64,000 bases of DNA, from assembly GCF_900187375.1 (NCBI RefSeq), contig NZ_FYEW01000001.1, positions 930,001-994,000 on the forward strand, read 5' to 3'. The translations under genes and the position numbers were made by a program. Positions 1 through 8,857 of this stretch are shown here, piece after piece. The notes under the pieces were generated by a model, which saw nothing but the letters and a program-made list of their open reading frames with translations, ran no database searches and was not told the DNA's origin. Each line of letters begins with the position of its first letter. Within the stretch, counting starts at the first letter, position 1. Source of the DNA: Hymenobacter gelipurpurascens. Its GTDB lineage: Bacteria; Bacteroidota; Bacteroidia; Cytophagales; Hymenobacteraceae.

Positions 1-120
1 ACTTTACTTCAGAATTTTCTACCGTTTGTAACAAACACAAGGTGTTGTAAATGAATGAAATCCGTCTCACAACTGGACTAGGCCAGTCTAATCGACACCA
101 AGGCCTGCCTTCAAAACCGA

Positions 121-155
121 CAGCACCCCGGCAGAAGTTGTCTACCGGGCCGCTG
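121..155 (-). terminator. Possible weak terminator after the LAB_N gene
   Basis: Nested short arms CAGC/GCTG and CCCGG/CCGGG lie downstream of the LAB_N stop codon. The stem is short and there is no clear U-tract, so this is a weak call. Bases 1-120 hold no gene I can see, only a GTTTGT/ACAAAC palindrome at 24-36. Confidence 0.3.
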
Positions 156-188
156 TTAACTGGTTTAATTTAGAAAAGCTGAAGGAAC

Positions 189-845
189 TTACGCCACAGG
201 CACTTGGCCCGTGTGCTGGCGGGCCTGCTCGCGGCGCAGCAGCACAATATTGCGGGTGTACACCACCATACCGGGCACGTTGCCCAGAATCAGCACTTCA
301 TCGCGGCGCAGAATGGCGTAAATCAACACCAGAAAGGAACCCACCAGGCTCACTACCCAGAAGCCCAGCGGCAGCACCGACTCGCCCTTGCGCTCCGAAT
401 ACAGCCACTGGTACACAAAGCGCAGCAGGAACACTACCTGGCCTAGGGCGCCCAGCACCAGCCAGCCCCCCGGAATGGGCGTGTGCAGCATGCGCTGGAA
501 GCTAAAGTTGGGCGTGCCCACAAAAAACAGCACCAGTGTAGCCAGCGGAAACGCATACGCCGCGGCCCGAAACCAGGCATTAAGCTTGTTCCACTCACCC
601 AGCAGCTGCAGGTTCCGGATGTAGATACCGTAGCTGATGAGTTGGGCGCCCAGAATAACGGGGTCGTGGCGCAGGATGCCGTAGATGATCATCAGGAAGG
701 ATGATATCAGGCTGATCTGCCAGAACAGCGCCGGCACCAGCACCTGCTTGGCCCGCTCGCTTTTGATCCATTGTAGGATGATACGGCTGCTAAACAGGCC
801 CTGCGACAACAGGCCAATAAACCGGGCAACGAGTTCGGTGCTCAT
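189..845 (-). CDS. Lipid-A-disaccharide synthase N-terminal-like (LAB_N) membrane protein, two tandem domains
   Basis: A 218-residue, strongly hydrophobic protein made of two copies of the LAB_N fold (PF07578-type), at about residues 5-80 and 128-205. Each copy carries an aromatic-rich FxxRxxxQWxxSE-like opening (SRIILQWIKSE and LRFVYQWLYSE) and a Y-x-R-N close (YIRNLQLL and YTRNIVLL). In Bacteroidota such proteins sit beside GT2 and ArnT-like enzymes and are thought to act in lipid-linked sugar or lipid A modification at the inner membrane; no reaction is proven. It starts 12 bp after the stop of the upstream GT2 gene, so the two are probably cotranscribed. ATG at 843-845. Confidence 0.85.
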   Translation of the reverse strand: MSTELVARFIGLLSQGLFSSRIILQWIKSERAKQVLVPALFWQISLISSFLMIIYGILRHDPVILGAQLISYGIYIRNLQLLGEWNKLNAWFRAAAYAFPLATLVLFFVGTPNFSFQRMLHTPIPGGWLVLGALGQVVFLLRFVYQWLYSERKGESVLPLGFWVVSLVGSFLVLIYAILRRDEVLILGNVPGMVVYTRNIVLLRREQARQHTGQVPVA

Positions 846-857
846 ACTGCAGGTGGC

Positions 858-1616
858 CTAGCCGTGCGCAGCCGCGCCGCGCTGCTGCTCTCCGATTTCG
901 TAGTTCTTCCAGCGGCTCCGGATCCAGCGGAAACCGAAGGTATCGACCAGGGGCTTCCAGGCCCGGTTCCAGAGGTTGTATTTGGCCGTGCCGGCAAAGC
1001 GTGGGAAGTGCTGCACGGGCATTTGGTGCACTTTACCGCCCTGCAGCTGCACCAGCGCCCCCAGGAAGCGGTGCATGCCATGAAACAGCGGAATCCGGCG
1101 CGCATACTCGATCTTCATGATCTTCAGCGGGCAGCCCGTATCCTGAATACCGTCGTTGATGAGGGTGCGGCGCACCGTATTGGCAATCTTGGAAGAAAGC
1201 TTCTTCACAATAGTATCCTGGCGCTTGGCCCGGATACCGTTCACCATATCGTACTGCGGGAAGAACTCGAAGAACTTCAGGAAGTCCAGCGGCGAGGTCT
1301 GAATATCGGAGTCGATGTAGCCCAGCAGCGTGGTGCGGCAGTGGTCGATGCCCGCTTTTATGGCCGTGCTCAGGCCCCGGTTCTGACTCAGGCTGATGAA
1401 CTCGTAGCGGGAGTCCTGGCGGCAGATGTCGCGCAGAATAGCCAGTGAGCCATCGGTAGAGCCATCATTCACGAACAAAACGGTGGTTGTTACCGGCGTC
1501 TGGTCCAGAAATTTGTTCATCTCTACGGCAAACTGCTGCAGGCTTTCTTCTTCATTATACACTGGTACAAGTACCGTGAGACTTTGCGTGGCCAGGTAAG
1601 CAGCGGTAGAGGGCAT
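858..1616 (-). CDS. Glycosyltransferase family 2 (dolichol-phosphate-mannose-synthase-like)
   Basis: A GT-A fold GT2 enzyme of about 252 residues that would move a sugar from a nucleotide sugar to a lipid or glycan acceptor. Visible marks are LVPVYNEEESL at the N-terminus, FVNDGSTDGS (nucleotide binding) near residue 50, and the metal-binding DSD in LGYIDSDIQTSP near residue 102. An in-frame ATG lies upstream at 1655, but homology begins around the ATG at 1616, which I prefer. There are no C-terminal membrane helices, so the downstream LAB_N protein may be the membrane partner. The stop codon TAG is part of a TAGGCCACC copy of the abundant genomic motif. Confidence 0.88.
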   Translation of the reverse strand: MPSTAAYLATQSLTVLVPVYNEEESLQQFAVEMNKFLDQTPVTTTVLFVNDGSTDGSLAILRDICRQDSRYEFISLSQNRGLSTAIKAGIDHCRTTLLGYIDSDIQTSPLDFLKFFEFFPQYDMVNGIRAKRQDTIVKKLSSKIANTVRRTLINDGIQDTGCPLKIMKIEYARRIPLFHGMHRFLGALVQLQGGKVHQMPVQHFPRFAGTAKYNLWNRAWKPLVDTFGFRWIRSRWKNYEIGEQQRGAAAHG

Positions 1617-1805
1617 AAAAACGGAGGGGCGTAAATAGAGGCGCAAGGTAGGCAAGGTTTCCTCAGCAAAAAGACGAGCCTAGGCCACCTCGGTAGCATT
1701 TGCGCTATCTAACTGCCAATTATCTGAATGGGTTTTTCTTCTCAGATAAAATCACCCGGTTATATGCTGGCCGTTAGGCTCAGTGAGTAGAGAGCAAAAC
1801 AAGAG

Positions 1806-1839
1806 AAAAGCCTGGCTTGCTTGCGCAAATCAGGCTTTT
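1806..1839 (-). terminator. Terminator after hisIE (end of his operon)
   Basis: Perfect 9-bp stem (1806-1814 with 1831-1839) and a 16-nt loop, 45 bp after the hisIE stop. A/T runs flank both arms, so it could work in both directions. It separates the his operon from the GT2/LAB_N pair. Confidence 0.75.
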
Positions 1840-1883
1840 TTCGGTCAGTGAACAGGCACCGGAATACAGCAGGTGGCCTACAG

Positions 1884-2528
1884 CTACTCCCGGCGTACGC
1901 CGCCGGAAATAGTGGTGTGCCGCTGCCGCAGTACCTGTACAATATCTTCCAGCGAGAGGCCGGAGGCGGTCAGCAACACCAGCAAATGGTAGAGCAGATC
2001 GGCGGCTTCTCCTTTAAGGCCTTCGATGTTGCCGCCCACAGCATCAATTACGGTTTCTACGGCCTCCTCTCCCACTTTCTGGGCTATTTTGGGCATGCCT
2101 TTCCGGAACAACGACACCGTATAGGATTTGGGGTCTTCATCCGGGAACTGCTGGCGCCGCTGCACCAGGCGCTCCAGCTCCGCAATAAAGCCGACCGGTG
2201 CCATCGGGTAAGCCGATTCCTGTGGTTGCTGGAAGCAGCTGGTAGTGCCCCGGTGGCAGGTGGGGCCGTCGGGCGTGGCCCGAATCAGCAGAGCGTCCTG
2301 GTCACAGTCGGGGTGCTGGCTGACCACGGTGAGGTAGTTGCCGCTGGTTTCACCCTTCGTCCAGAGGCGCTTTTTAGAGCGGGAAAAAAACGTCACGCGG
2401 CCCGTCTGTTGGGTCACGCGCTGGGCCTCTTCGTTCTGATAGCCCAGCATGAGCACCTGCCCGGTTTGGGCGTCCTGCACGATAACGGGAATCAACCCGT
2501 CGGGCATTTTGGCGAAATCAAGTTTCAT
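1884..2528 (-). CDS. hisIE: HisIE: phosphoribosyl-AMP cyclohydrolase / phosphoribosyl-ATP pyrophosphatase
   Basis: Bifunctional enzyme (214 aa) for steps 2 and 3 of histidine synthesis. The HisI domain (about 1-105) has the metal site DCDQDALL near residue 73 and CHRGTTSCF near residue 90. The HisE domain (about 113-200) has RRQQFPDEDPKSYT and the acidic helix KVGEEAVETVIDA. Length and fusion order match the usual hisIE form. It is the last gene of the his operon, 72 bp after hisF, and a terminator follows. Confidence 0.97.
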   Translation of the reverse strand: MKLDFAKMPDGLIPVIVQDAQTGQVLMLGYQNEEAQRVTQQTGRVTFFSRSKKRLWTKGETSGNYLTVVSQHPDCDQDALLIRATPDGPTCHRGTTSCFQQPQESAYPMAPVGFIAELERLVQRRQQFPDEDPKSYTVSLFRKGMPKIAQKVGEEAVETVIDAVGGNIEGLKGEAADLLYHLLVLLTASGLSLEDIVQVLRQRHTTISGGVRRE

Positions 2529-2600
2529 ATAGTTCTGAGTTGAGTTACCTCCCCGCTGAAAGACCGCTAGGCCACCCCACCGGCTGGTTGCGGCAGTTGT

Positions 2601-3359
2601 TTATAGCCGCACCGGAATCCCGTCCTGGCGCAGATGTTCCTTCAGCTCCCGAATACCGATTTCACCGAAGTGGAAGATGCTGGCCGCCAGTCCGGCATCG
2701 GCGTGGGCTTGTAAGAATACGTTGGTGAAGTCCTGCTTGGAGCCTGCCCCACCCGACGCCACCACCGGAATGGTTAGGGCCCGGCTTACGGCGCCCGTAA
2801 TATCCAGGGCGAAGCCATCCTTAGTGCCATCGTTGCTCATGGAGGTTAGCAGAATCTCGCCGGCGCCGCGGTCGGCAGCTTCGCGGCACCATTCCACGGC
2901 ATTGCGGCCGGTGTTGTTGGTGCCCGCGCGGGTATACACCTGCCAGCCATCGGCATCGTTGTAGCGCGTATCGGCAGCCACCACAATGCACTGCGAGCCA
3001 AAGCGGGCCGCCAGCTCATCTATCAACTCCGGCCGCGCCAGTGCCGCCGAATTGATGCTGACTTTATCGGCTCCGTTCATCAGCAGCGCTTCCACGTCGG
3101 AAATCGTCCCGATGCCGCCGCCCACGGTGAACGGTATGTCCAGCTCGCGGGCCACGTCACGCACCAGCGCCACCAGCGTCGCGCGCTTCTGATTGGTAGC
3201 CGTGATATCGAGAAACACGAGTTCATCGGCGCCTTCGCGGGCGTAGCGGGAGGCCAGGGCCACCGGGTCGCCGGCGTCGCGCAGTCCTTCAAAACGTACG
3301 CCCTTCACCGTGCGGCCGTCCTTCACGTCGAGGCAGGGAATGATTCGTTTGGTTAGCAT
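2601..3359 (-). CDS. hisF: HisF: imidazole glycerol phosphate synthase, cyclase subunit
   Basis: TIM-barrel cyclase (252 aa) that joins PRFAR with ammonia delivered by HisH to give IGP and AICAR. The start [16 protein letters not shown] is typical and places the catalytic Asp at residue 11. The second catalytic Asp is in VVAADTRY. The reading frame is open to an ATG at 3398, but those 13 residues have no homology, so I set the start at 3359. It lies 93 bp after hisA in the operon. Confidence 0.97.
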   Translation of the reverse strand: MLTKRIIPCLDVKDGRTVKGVRFEGLRDAGDPVALASRYAREGADELVFLDITATNQKRATLVALVRDVARELDIPFTVGGGIGTISDVEALLMNGADKVSINSAALARPELIDELAARFGSQCIVVAADTRYNDADGWQVYTRAGTNNTGRNAVEWCREAADRGAGEILLTSMSNDGTKDGFALDITGAVSRALTIPVVASGGAGSKQDFTNVFLQAHADAGLAASIFHFGEIGIRELKEHLRQDGIPVRL

Positions 3360-3452
3360 GCTTGATTCGTTGGTGGTAGGGGGAATTATAGCGCCCACTA
3401 CCCGGATGATGAGTACCTGGCCTACGCCGATTTTCCAGTTCGTGCTACTGGC

Positions 3453-4169
3453 CTACAGCCAGGCTTTCAGCTGCTGCAGGGTAATGGTGCCTTCGTAGAT
3501 AGCCTTGCCGATAATGGCCCCGTGCATTCCTATTTCGGCCAGCGCTTCCACATCCGCCATCGTCGTGACGCCGCCGCTGGCAATCAGGCGAGCCGCGGGT
3601 AGCGTCTGGCGCAGCTCCCGGTACGTTTCCAAGGCCGGCCCCTGCAGCTTGCCATCCTTGCTGACATCGGTGCAGATGAAGGTAGTGGCGCCCACCGCGA
3701 GGTAGTTCTCCAGAAATTCCTGCAGCGTCCGCTCACTTTGCTCGGCCCAGGCATTTATGGCAATATGGTTGTCGCGAAAATCAGCGCCCACCAGAATCTT
3801 ATCGGCCCCGAAGGTGTGCAGCCAGCTGTTCACGGTTTCGGGTTCCCGCACCGCAATACTGCCAGCGGTTATCTGCGCGGCTCCCGCCTCGAAGGCCTGG
3901 CGCAACGCTTCGTCGCTCTGTAGGCCACCGCCGTAATCTACTACCAGGCCCGTGTGGCGCGCAATGCGCTCTAATACCGGCAGGTTCACGGGACGCTTGG
4001 CGCGGGCCCCATCCAGGTCTACCAGGTGCAGGCGCTTCACGCCGTGCTGCTCAAAGCGCTGGGCCACGGCTAGGGGGTCGGAGTCGTAGGTCGTCTGCTG
4101 GGCAAAGTCACCTTCCGTGAGGCGCACGCATTGGCCATTAATCAGGTCAATAGCAGGAATTATTTCCAT
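3453..4169 (-). CDS. hisA: HisA: ProFAR isomerase
   Basis: TIM-barrel isomerase (238 aa) that converts ProFAR to PRFAR. The two catalytic Asp residues are visible: D8 in MEIIPAIDLINGQCVRL, and the Asp of ICTDVSKDGKLQGP near residue 130. Phosphate loops DYGGGLQSD and ASGGVTTMADV are intact. Full family length. It lies between hisH and hisF, as expected for the enzymes around PRFAR. Confidence 0.97.
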   Translation of the reverse strand: MEIIPAIDLINGQCVRLTEGDFAQQTTYDSDPLAVAQRFEQHGVKRLHLVDLDGARAKRPVNLPVLERIARHTGLVVDYGGGLQSDEALRQAFEAGAAQITAGSIAVREPETVNSWLHTFGADKILVGADFRDNHIAINAWAEQSERTLQEFLENYLAVGATTFICTDVSKDGKLQGPALETYRELRQTLPAARLIASGGVTTMADVEALAEIGMHGAIIGKAIYEGTITLQQLKAWL

Positions 4170-4218
4170 GGGGCAAAGTCAAAAGTGAGAGGCACACGGT
4201 ATCAGGATGCCGCTTTTA

Positions 4219-4809
4219 TTATAGGTTCAGAAAGTTTTCCAGGATGCGGGTACCAATAGGGCCGCTCTTTTCGGTGTGGAACTGCACGGCATAAAAGTTC
4301 TCATACTGCACGGCCGCACTGAACGGTGCCGGGTACTCGCCCTGGGCAATGGTATACCCGCCGACCGGCGCATAGTAGCTATGCACAAAGTACACGTAGT
4401 CCTGCTCCTGTAGGCCGGCAAACAACGGAGAGCGAAGGTGGCCTAGCGTGTTCCAGCCCATGTGCGGAACCTTGTACTCGGCCGAGGCCGGAAAACGCAC
4501 CACATCGAAAGGCAAGATGTCCAGCATTTTTGTGCCCCCACCTTCCTCACTGTGCCGGCCCAGCAGCTGCATCCCCAGGCATATACCAAGGAATGGTTGG
4601 GTGAGTGTAGGCAGTAAGGTATCCAGGCCCTGAGCCTGCAGCTCCCGCATTGCCGAAGCGGCTTCTCCTTCACCAGGGAACAACACCTTAGCGGCCCGAC
4701 GGATTACCTCATGGTCGGCCGTCAGGGTTGCCTGCACGCCGAGGCGCTCCAAAGCGAACAACACCGACTGGACATTCCCGCCTTTATAATCAACTACTGC
4801 TATTTCCAT
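4219..4809 (-). CDS. hisH: HisH: imidazole glycerol phosphate synthase, glutaminase subunit
   Basis: Class I glutamine amidotransferase (196 aa) that supplies ammonia to HisF. The triad is complete: Cys77 in FLGICLGMQLL, His178 and Glu180 in QFHTEKSG. Normal length. It follows hisB after a 173-bp gap that contains an imperfect direct repeat and a hairpin. Confidence 0.97.
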   Translation of the reverse strand: MEIAVVDYKGGNVQSVLFALERLGVQATLTADHEVIRRAAKVLFPGEGEAASAMRELQAQGLDTLLPTLTQPFLGICLGMQLLGRHSEEGGGTKMLDILPFDVVRFPASAEYKVPHMGWNTLGHLRSPLFAGLQEQDYVYFVHSYYAPVGGYTIAQGEYPAPFSAAVQYENFYAVQFHTEKSGPIGTRILENFLNL

Positions 4810-4841
4810 TTGAGTAATAACAAGGAGACTTTGTGCTTATT

Positions 4842-4982
4842 CATTTGTTTAAACAGTTGGGTAAACCCGTGCCCGCTTTGTCTTCCTATCTTTTGCTGTT
4901 GAACGCCGTTAACCCGAGCACTGTTCCTCAAAAGGCACTGAGAAGCAATGGTTTTACCCATTTGTTTATACATATGGGTAAA
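4842..4982. repeat. Imperfect direct repeat with hairpin between hisB and hisH
   Basis: Two 24-nt copies, 4842-4865 and 4959-4982, match at 21 of 24 positions and start 117 bp apart. The second copy ends exactly at the hisB stop codon. Together with preceding bases it forms an 8-bp perfect stem, TTTACCCA (4953-4960) with TGGGTAAA (4975-4982). The first copy lacks the left arm. This may be an operator, a processing site, or a duplication scar. Confidence 0.6.
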
Positions 4983-6095
4983 TCACAAAATGCCCTTCGT
5001 GCTTGGAATTTCCATCTTGCCGGCGTCACGCACCAGCGCCATTTTTATAGACTTGGCCACGGCCTTGAAGATGGCTTCGATCTTATGGTGCTCGTTCTGC
5101 CCTTCGGCCTTTATGTTGAGGTTGCAACGAGCAGCATCGGAGAAGCTCTTGAAGAAATGGTAAAACATTTCCGTAGGCATATCCCCGATTTTCTCACGCT
5201 TAAATTCCGCCTCCCATACAATCCAGGGACGCCCCGAGAAGTCGATGGCCGCTTGTGCTAGTACATCATCCATGGGGAGCAGGAAGCCGTACCGAGCGAG
5301 CCCGCGCTTGTCGCCGAGCGCTTGGGTGAAGGCTTCGCCCAAGGCTATAGCGGTGTCCTCGATGGTATGATGCTCATCAATGTGCAGGTCACCTTCTACC
5401 TTAATCGTCATGTCGACGCCCGAGTGCTTGCTGAGCTGGTCGAGCATATGGTCGAAGAAGCCCAGGCCAGTGTGCATCGAGGGGCGGCCGTTGCCATCGA
5501 GGTTCAGCTCAATGCTGATTTTGGTTTCGTTCGTGTCGCGTTGTACTACGGCCGTGCGAGCGGGCAGCCGCAGAAACTGGTATATTTTTTCCCAGCTCAT
5601 AGTCGTGAGGGCGGCGCGCACGTCCTCCTCCCCTTCCGGCCGCATCAGGATAGACTGGCACCCCAGGTTTTGGGCGAGCTCCACATCCGTGAGTCGGTCC
5701 CCAATCACGAAGGAATGCTGTAGGTCGTAGCCCGCACCTTCGCCGAGATACTTCTGCAGCATGCCGATGCCGGGCTTGCGCGTCGGCAGGTTTTCATGGG
5801 GGAAGCTCCGGTCGATGTGCTCGTTCTCGAACTCCACTCCTTCCGAGCGCAGAATGTCGAGCATCATGGTGTGGGCTGGCCAGAAGGTATCTTCCGGAAA
5901 GCTGTCGGTACCTAGGCCGTCCTGGTTGCTCACCAACACCAGTTCGTAATCCAGCTCGCGCGCAATGCGTGCTAGGCCACTGATGGCGCCTGGTACAAAC
6001 TGAAATTTTTCGCGGCTCAGGGAATCAACTTGAAAATCCGTCGGCGGCTCCACGAGGATGGTTCCGTCGCGGTCTATGAAGAGAACTTTTTTCAT
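4983..6095 (-). CDS. hisB: HisB: histidinol-phosphatase / imidazoleglycerol-phosphate dehydratase
   Basis: Bifunctional enzyme (370 aa). The N-terminal HAD phosphatase (about 1-165) carries the DxD motif in FIDRDGTI and [13 protein letters not shown]. The C-terminal dehydratase (about 175-370) carries the metal motifs [14 protein letters not shown] and [16 protein letters not shown] and a late [14 protein letters not shown]. It does the seventh (dehydratase) and ninth (phosphatase) steps. The phosphatase-dehydratase order matches the gamma-proteobacterial and Bacteroidota fused form. Confidence 0.97.
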   Translation of the reverse strand: MKKVLFIDRDGTILVEPPTDFQVDSLSREKFQFVPGAISGLARIARELDYELVLVSNQDGLGTDSFPEDTFWPAHTMMLDILRSEGVEFENEHIDRSFPHENLPTRKPGIGMLQKYLGEGAGYDLQHSFVIGDRLTDVELAQNLGCQSILMRPEGEEDVRAALTTMSWEKIYQFLRLPARTAVVQRDTNETKISIELNLDGNGRPSMHTGLGFFDHMLDQLSKHSGVDMTIKVEGDLHIDEHHTIEDTAIALGEAFTQALGDKRGLARYGFLLPMDDVLAQAAIDFSGRPWIVWEAEFKREKIGDMPTEMFYHFFKSFSDAARCNLNIKAEGQNEHHKIEAIFKAVAKSIKMALVRDAGKMEIPSTKGIL

Positions 6096-6181
6096 GAGGT
6101 AGTCTAGCGCGAACTCAGAGGTTCGTTTTGCTTGGTCAAAATAATTGGACGTGACCTAGCGCAGGTCAAGCCGGAAGCATA

Positions 6182-6211
6182 GGTGGCGCGAACTATCAAG
6201 TTCGCGCCACC
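6182..6211 (-). promoter_or_regulatory. Strong 13-bp hairpin just after hisC stop, inside the operon
   Basis: Perfect stem 6182-6194 with 6199-6211 and an ATCA loop (TGAT in the transcript), three bases past the hisC stop. No U-tract follows in the minus transcript, so it is not a standard terminator. In an operon this can protect upstream mRNA 3' ends or allow partial termination, giving unequal hisGDC and hisBHAFIE levels. The role is inferred. Confidence 0.65.
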
Positions 6212-6214
6212 ACT

Positions 6215-7264
6215 CTACTTAAATTCCTGCAGGGCCTGGAGCAGCTGTTCATTTTCTGAAGGGGTACCAACCGTGAGGCGAAGCGTGCCGGCACACCCCG
6301 GCTGGGTAGTCCGGTTGCGCACGATGATACCGCGAGCCACCAGGAACTCATAGACGGCCGTAGCATCGGGGCGGAACCGGGCCAGCAGAAAGTTGGCGTC
6401 CGAAGGAAACACTTTCTCAATGATGGCCAGCTCAGGCAGGCGCTCCGCCAGCCAGTTGCGGCCGATGAGGAGTTGCTCGCGCATCTGCTCGAAGCGAGCG
6501 GCATCGTGCAGCGCGGCCAGGGCGTGCTGTTGCGTTGCCTCCGATACATTATAAGGAGGCTTGATTTTGTTGAGGAACCCAACCACGTCTGGCGAGGCAA
6601 ACGCCATACCCAGGCGTAGGCCAGCCAGACCCCACGCTTTAGAAAACGTCTGGAGCACGACTAGGTTGGGGAATTCTGCCAGGCGGGTAGTCCAACTGGG
6701 AAAGGCCGCGAAATCGGCGTAGGCCTCATCCACTACCACCAAACCCCGGAAGCCACGCAAAATCTTTTCTATAGCTTCGGCGTGCAGCAGGTTGCCGGTG
6801 GGGTTATTGGGCGAGCACAAGAACACGATTTTGGCGTCGGAGGCCACTATCTGCGCAATGGTTTCGGACGCAATCTGAAAATCCGGCGTGAGTGGCAGGC
6901 GCTCCAGACGAACATCGTTCAGGTTGGCCGCCACCTCATACATTCCATAGGTAGGCGGCAACACCAGAATGCTGTCCTGGCCCGGAATGCACACTAGCCG
7001 CACCAACAGGTCGATGGCCTCATCGGAACCGTTGCCGAGGAAAATCTGGTTTTCGGCCACGCCTTTCAGCTTAGCCAGCTCCGCTTTCACGGCGCGCTGC
7101 AGCGGGTCGGGGTAGCGGTTGAACAGCTCGGGACCCGCGCTCCCGAGGCTGTTCTCGTTGGCGTCGAGCATGACATGCGCCTCTCCCTGAAATTCGTCGC
7201 GAGCCGAAGAGTAGGGTTTCATTGCCCGGATATTGGGGCGAACGAGGCTGAGTAAATCAAACAT
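6215..7264 (-). CDS. hisC: HisC: histidinol-phosphate aminotransferase
   Basis: Fold type I PLP aminotransferase (349 aa) that transfers amino from glutamate to imidazole-acetol phosphate. Seen: DANENSLG (substrate contacts), NGSDEAIDLLVR, SPNNPTGN, VDEAYADF, and the PLP lysine in TFSKAWGLAGLRLG near residue 210. C-terminal Arg in RNRTTQPGCAGTLRLTVGT. It lies between hisD and hisB; the 196-bp gap to hisD holds only a long-range CCGAGCGC/GCGCTCGG pair. Confidence 0.96.
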   Translation of the reverse strand: MFDLLSLVRPNIRAMKPYSSARDEFQGEAHVMLDANENSLGSAGPELFNRYPDPLQRAVKAELAKLKGVAENQIFLGNGSDEAIDLLVRLVCIPGQDSILVLPPTYGMYEVAANLNDVRLERLPLTPDFQIASETIAQIVASDAKIVFLCSPNNPTGNLLHAEAIEKILRGFRGLVVVDEAYADFAAFPSWTTRLAEFPNLVVLQTFSKAWGLAGLRLGMAFASPDVVGFLNKIKPPYNVSEATQQHALAALHDAARFEQMREQLLIGRNWLAERLPELAIIEKVFPSDANFLLARFRPDATAVYEFLVARGIIVRNRTTQPGCAGTLRLTVGTPSENEQLLQALQEFK

Positions 7265-7460
7265 GAATCACGGATTTAGACGAATTTATCGGATTGCGCG
7301 GAGGCCATCAGTGCCAGATCAGGACGGAGCTTCACGCCGAGCGCTAAGGGCAAAGAGAATATAGGCCTAGACCCGTAATGGATGGAATTCCTAAATTCTT
7401 CGTGGCGCTCGGATAGTTAAGCAGACCTGAACCGGCCTGTTTTCTTTTCTGGCGCTTGAG

Positions 7461-8753
7461 TTAATCTCCGGTTATGGCTTCCAGGCGTAGGGTTACGGCC
7501 CGGGCGTGGGCGCTGAGTCCTTCGGCTTCAGCCATAGTTTCTACCACAGGGCCTACGTTCAGCAGACCTTCCGTTGTGATGCGCTGGAAGGTGATTTTCT
7601 TCAGGAAGGAATCCAGCGAAACGCCGCTGTAGTTGCGGGCATAACCGTTGGTCGGCAGCGTGTGGTTGGTGCCCGAAGCGTAGTCGCCGACAGCCTCAGG
7701 GGTATAGTGGCCTAGAAACACCGAGCCCGCGCTGGTGACGCCTTCTCCCAACTGCTCCGGGTTGCGGACGGCCAGAATCAGGTGTTCCGGGGCATACTGA
7801 TTGGAGAAATACAGCATCTCTTCGGGCGTGCGCAGCAAAATTGCCCGGCTCTCCTCCAGCGCCTGAGACGCCACCGCGGCGCGCGGCAACGTAGTCAGCT
7901 GACGGGCAATTTCGGCTTTGGTTTGCTCGATGACCGACATGGAGTCAGAAAGCAAGATTACCTGCGAGTCTGGCCCGTGCTCCGCCTGGCTGAGCAAGTC
8001 GGCGGCCACGAAAGCTGGCACCGCCGAGTCATCGGCAATGATGAGAACTTCCGAAGGACCCGCTGGCATATCAATAGCCACGCCGTAGCGGGTGGCCAGC
8101 TGCTTGGCGGCCGTCACGAACCGATTTCCGGGGCCAAATATTTTATCAACCGCCGGCACCGAATCGGTACCACCCGTGAGGGCAGCAATGGCCTGTGCAC
8201 CGCCCGCCTTAATAATGGTACTGATACCGAGCAGCTGCGCCGTAAAGAGAATCACGGCATTCACGGAGCCATCCTTCTGGGGAGGCGTGGTTAGCACCAC
8301 TTCGGGGCAGCCGGCCAAACGGGCGGGCACGCCCAGCATCAATAGTGTGCTGAACAACGGCGCCGTTCCGCCCGGAATATAGAGGCCTACGCGCTGAACC
8401 GGCACGGCCCGGCGCCAGCAAAGTACGCCCGGCATGGTCTCTACGCGCTCCTCGTGGGGCCGCTGTGCTTCGTGGAAACGCAGAATATTGGCGTGGGCCT
8501 GCCGGATAGCCGTTTGCAGCTCAGCCGGCACTTGGGCAGCAGCGGCCGCAATTTCCTCGGGCGTTACGCGCAGATCCTGCAATTGCACTCCATCGAACTG
8601 CTGAGCGTAGTCGCGCAGGGCTACGTCGCCACGTTGGCGCACGTCCTGGAAGATGCCCAGCACGCGCTGCTCCACTTCCTGCGCCTGCTGCGCCGCGGCC
8701 CGCTGTTGTAGCGCGGCCCACTGCGACTGATCCGGATATTGAAAGATTTGCAT
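7461..8753 (-). CDS. hisD: HisD: histidinol dehydrogenase
   Basis: Zinc- and NAD-dependent enzyme (430 aa) for the last two oxidation steps, histidinol to histidine. Family signatures are clear: GLYIPGGTAPLFSTLLMLGVPA, DMPAGPSEVLIIAD, LSQAEHGPDSQVIL, the catalytic Glu-His pair in YAPEHLIL, and GTNHTLPTNGYARNYSGVSLDSF. Full length. Just upstream of its ATG is a tract of heptads (consensus AAGTNAG). Confidence 0.97.
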   Translation of the reverse strand: MQIFQYPDQSQWAALQQRAAAQQAQEVEQRVLGIFQDVRQRGDVALRDYAQQFDGVQLQDLRVTPEEIAAAAAQVPAELQTAIRQAHANILRFHEAQRPHEERVETMPGVLCWRRAVPVQRVGLYIPGGTAPLFSTLLMLGVPARLAGCPEVVLTTPPQKDGSVNAVILFTAQLLGISTIIKAGGAQAIAALTGGTDSVPAVDKIFGPGNRFVTAAKQLATRYGVAIDMPAGPSEVLIIADDSAVPAFVAADLLSQAEHGPDSQVILLSDSMSVIEQTKAEIARQLTTLPRAAVASQALEESRAILLRTPEEMLYFSNQYAPEHLILAVRNPEQLGEGVTSAGSVFLGHYTPEAVGDYASGTNHTLPTNGYARNYSGVSLDSFLKKITFQRITTEGLLNVGPVVETMAEAEGLSAHARAVTLRLEAITGD

Positions 8754-8795
8754 GAATGAGAAGTTAGAAGTCAGTAGATAGAAGTGAGGAGACAG
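8754..8795. repeat. Heptad short-period repeat upstream of hisD
   Basis: Six degenerate 7-bp units in exact register from 8754 to 8795 on the plus strand (GAATGAG, AAGTTAG, AAGTCAG, TAGATAG, AAGTGAG, GAGACAG). The tract touches the hisD start codon. A purine-rich inverse tract lies on the other side of the gap, near the hisG stop (8831-8860). Such tracts are short-period intergenic repeats; any function is unknown. Confidence 0.7.
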
Positions 8796-8857
8796 GGGCT
8801 AAAAACGAGGTGCTAAGAATGCTAACCGCGCGCTTCTGTCTTCTACAGTTCGCTTCT

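Noticed and set aside
1821..2543. 240-codon plus-strand frame over hisIE
   Set aside because: Shadow of hisIE in the opposite strand; no family features.
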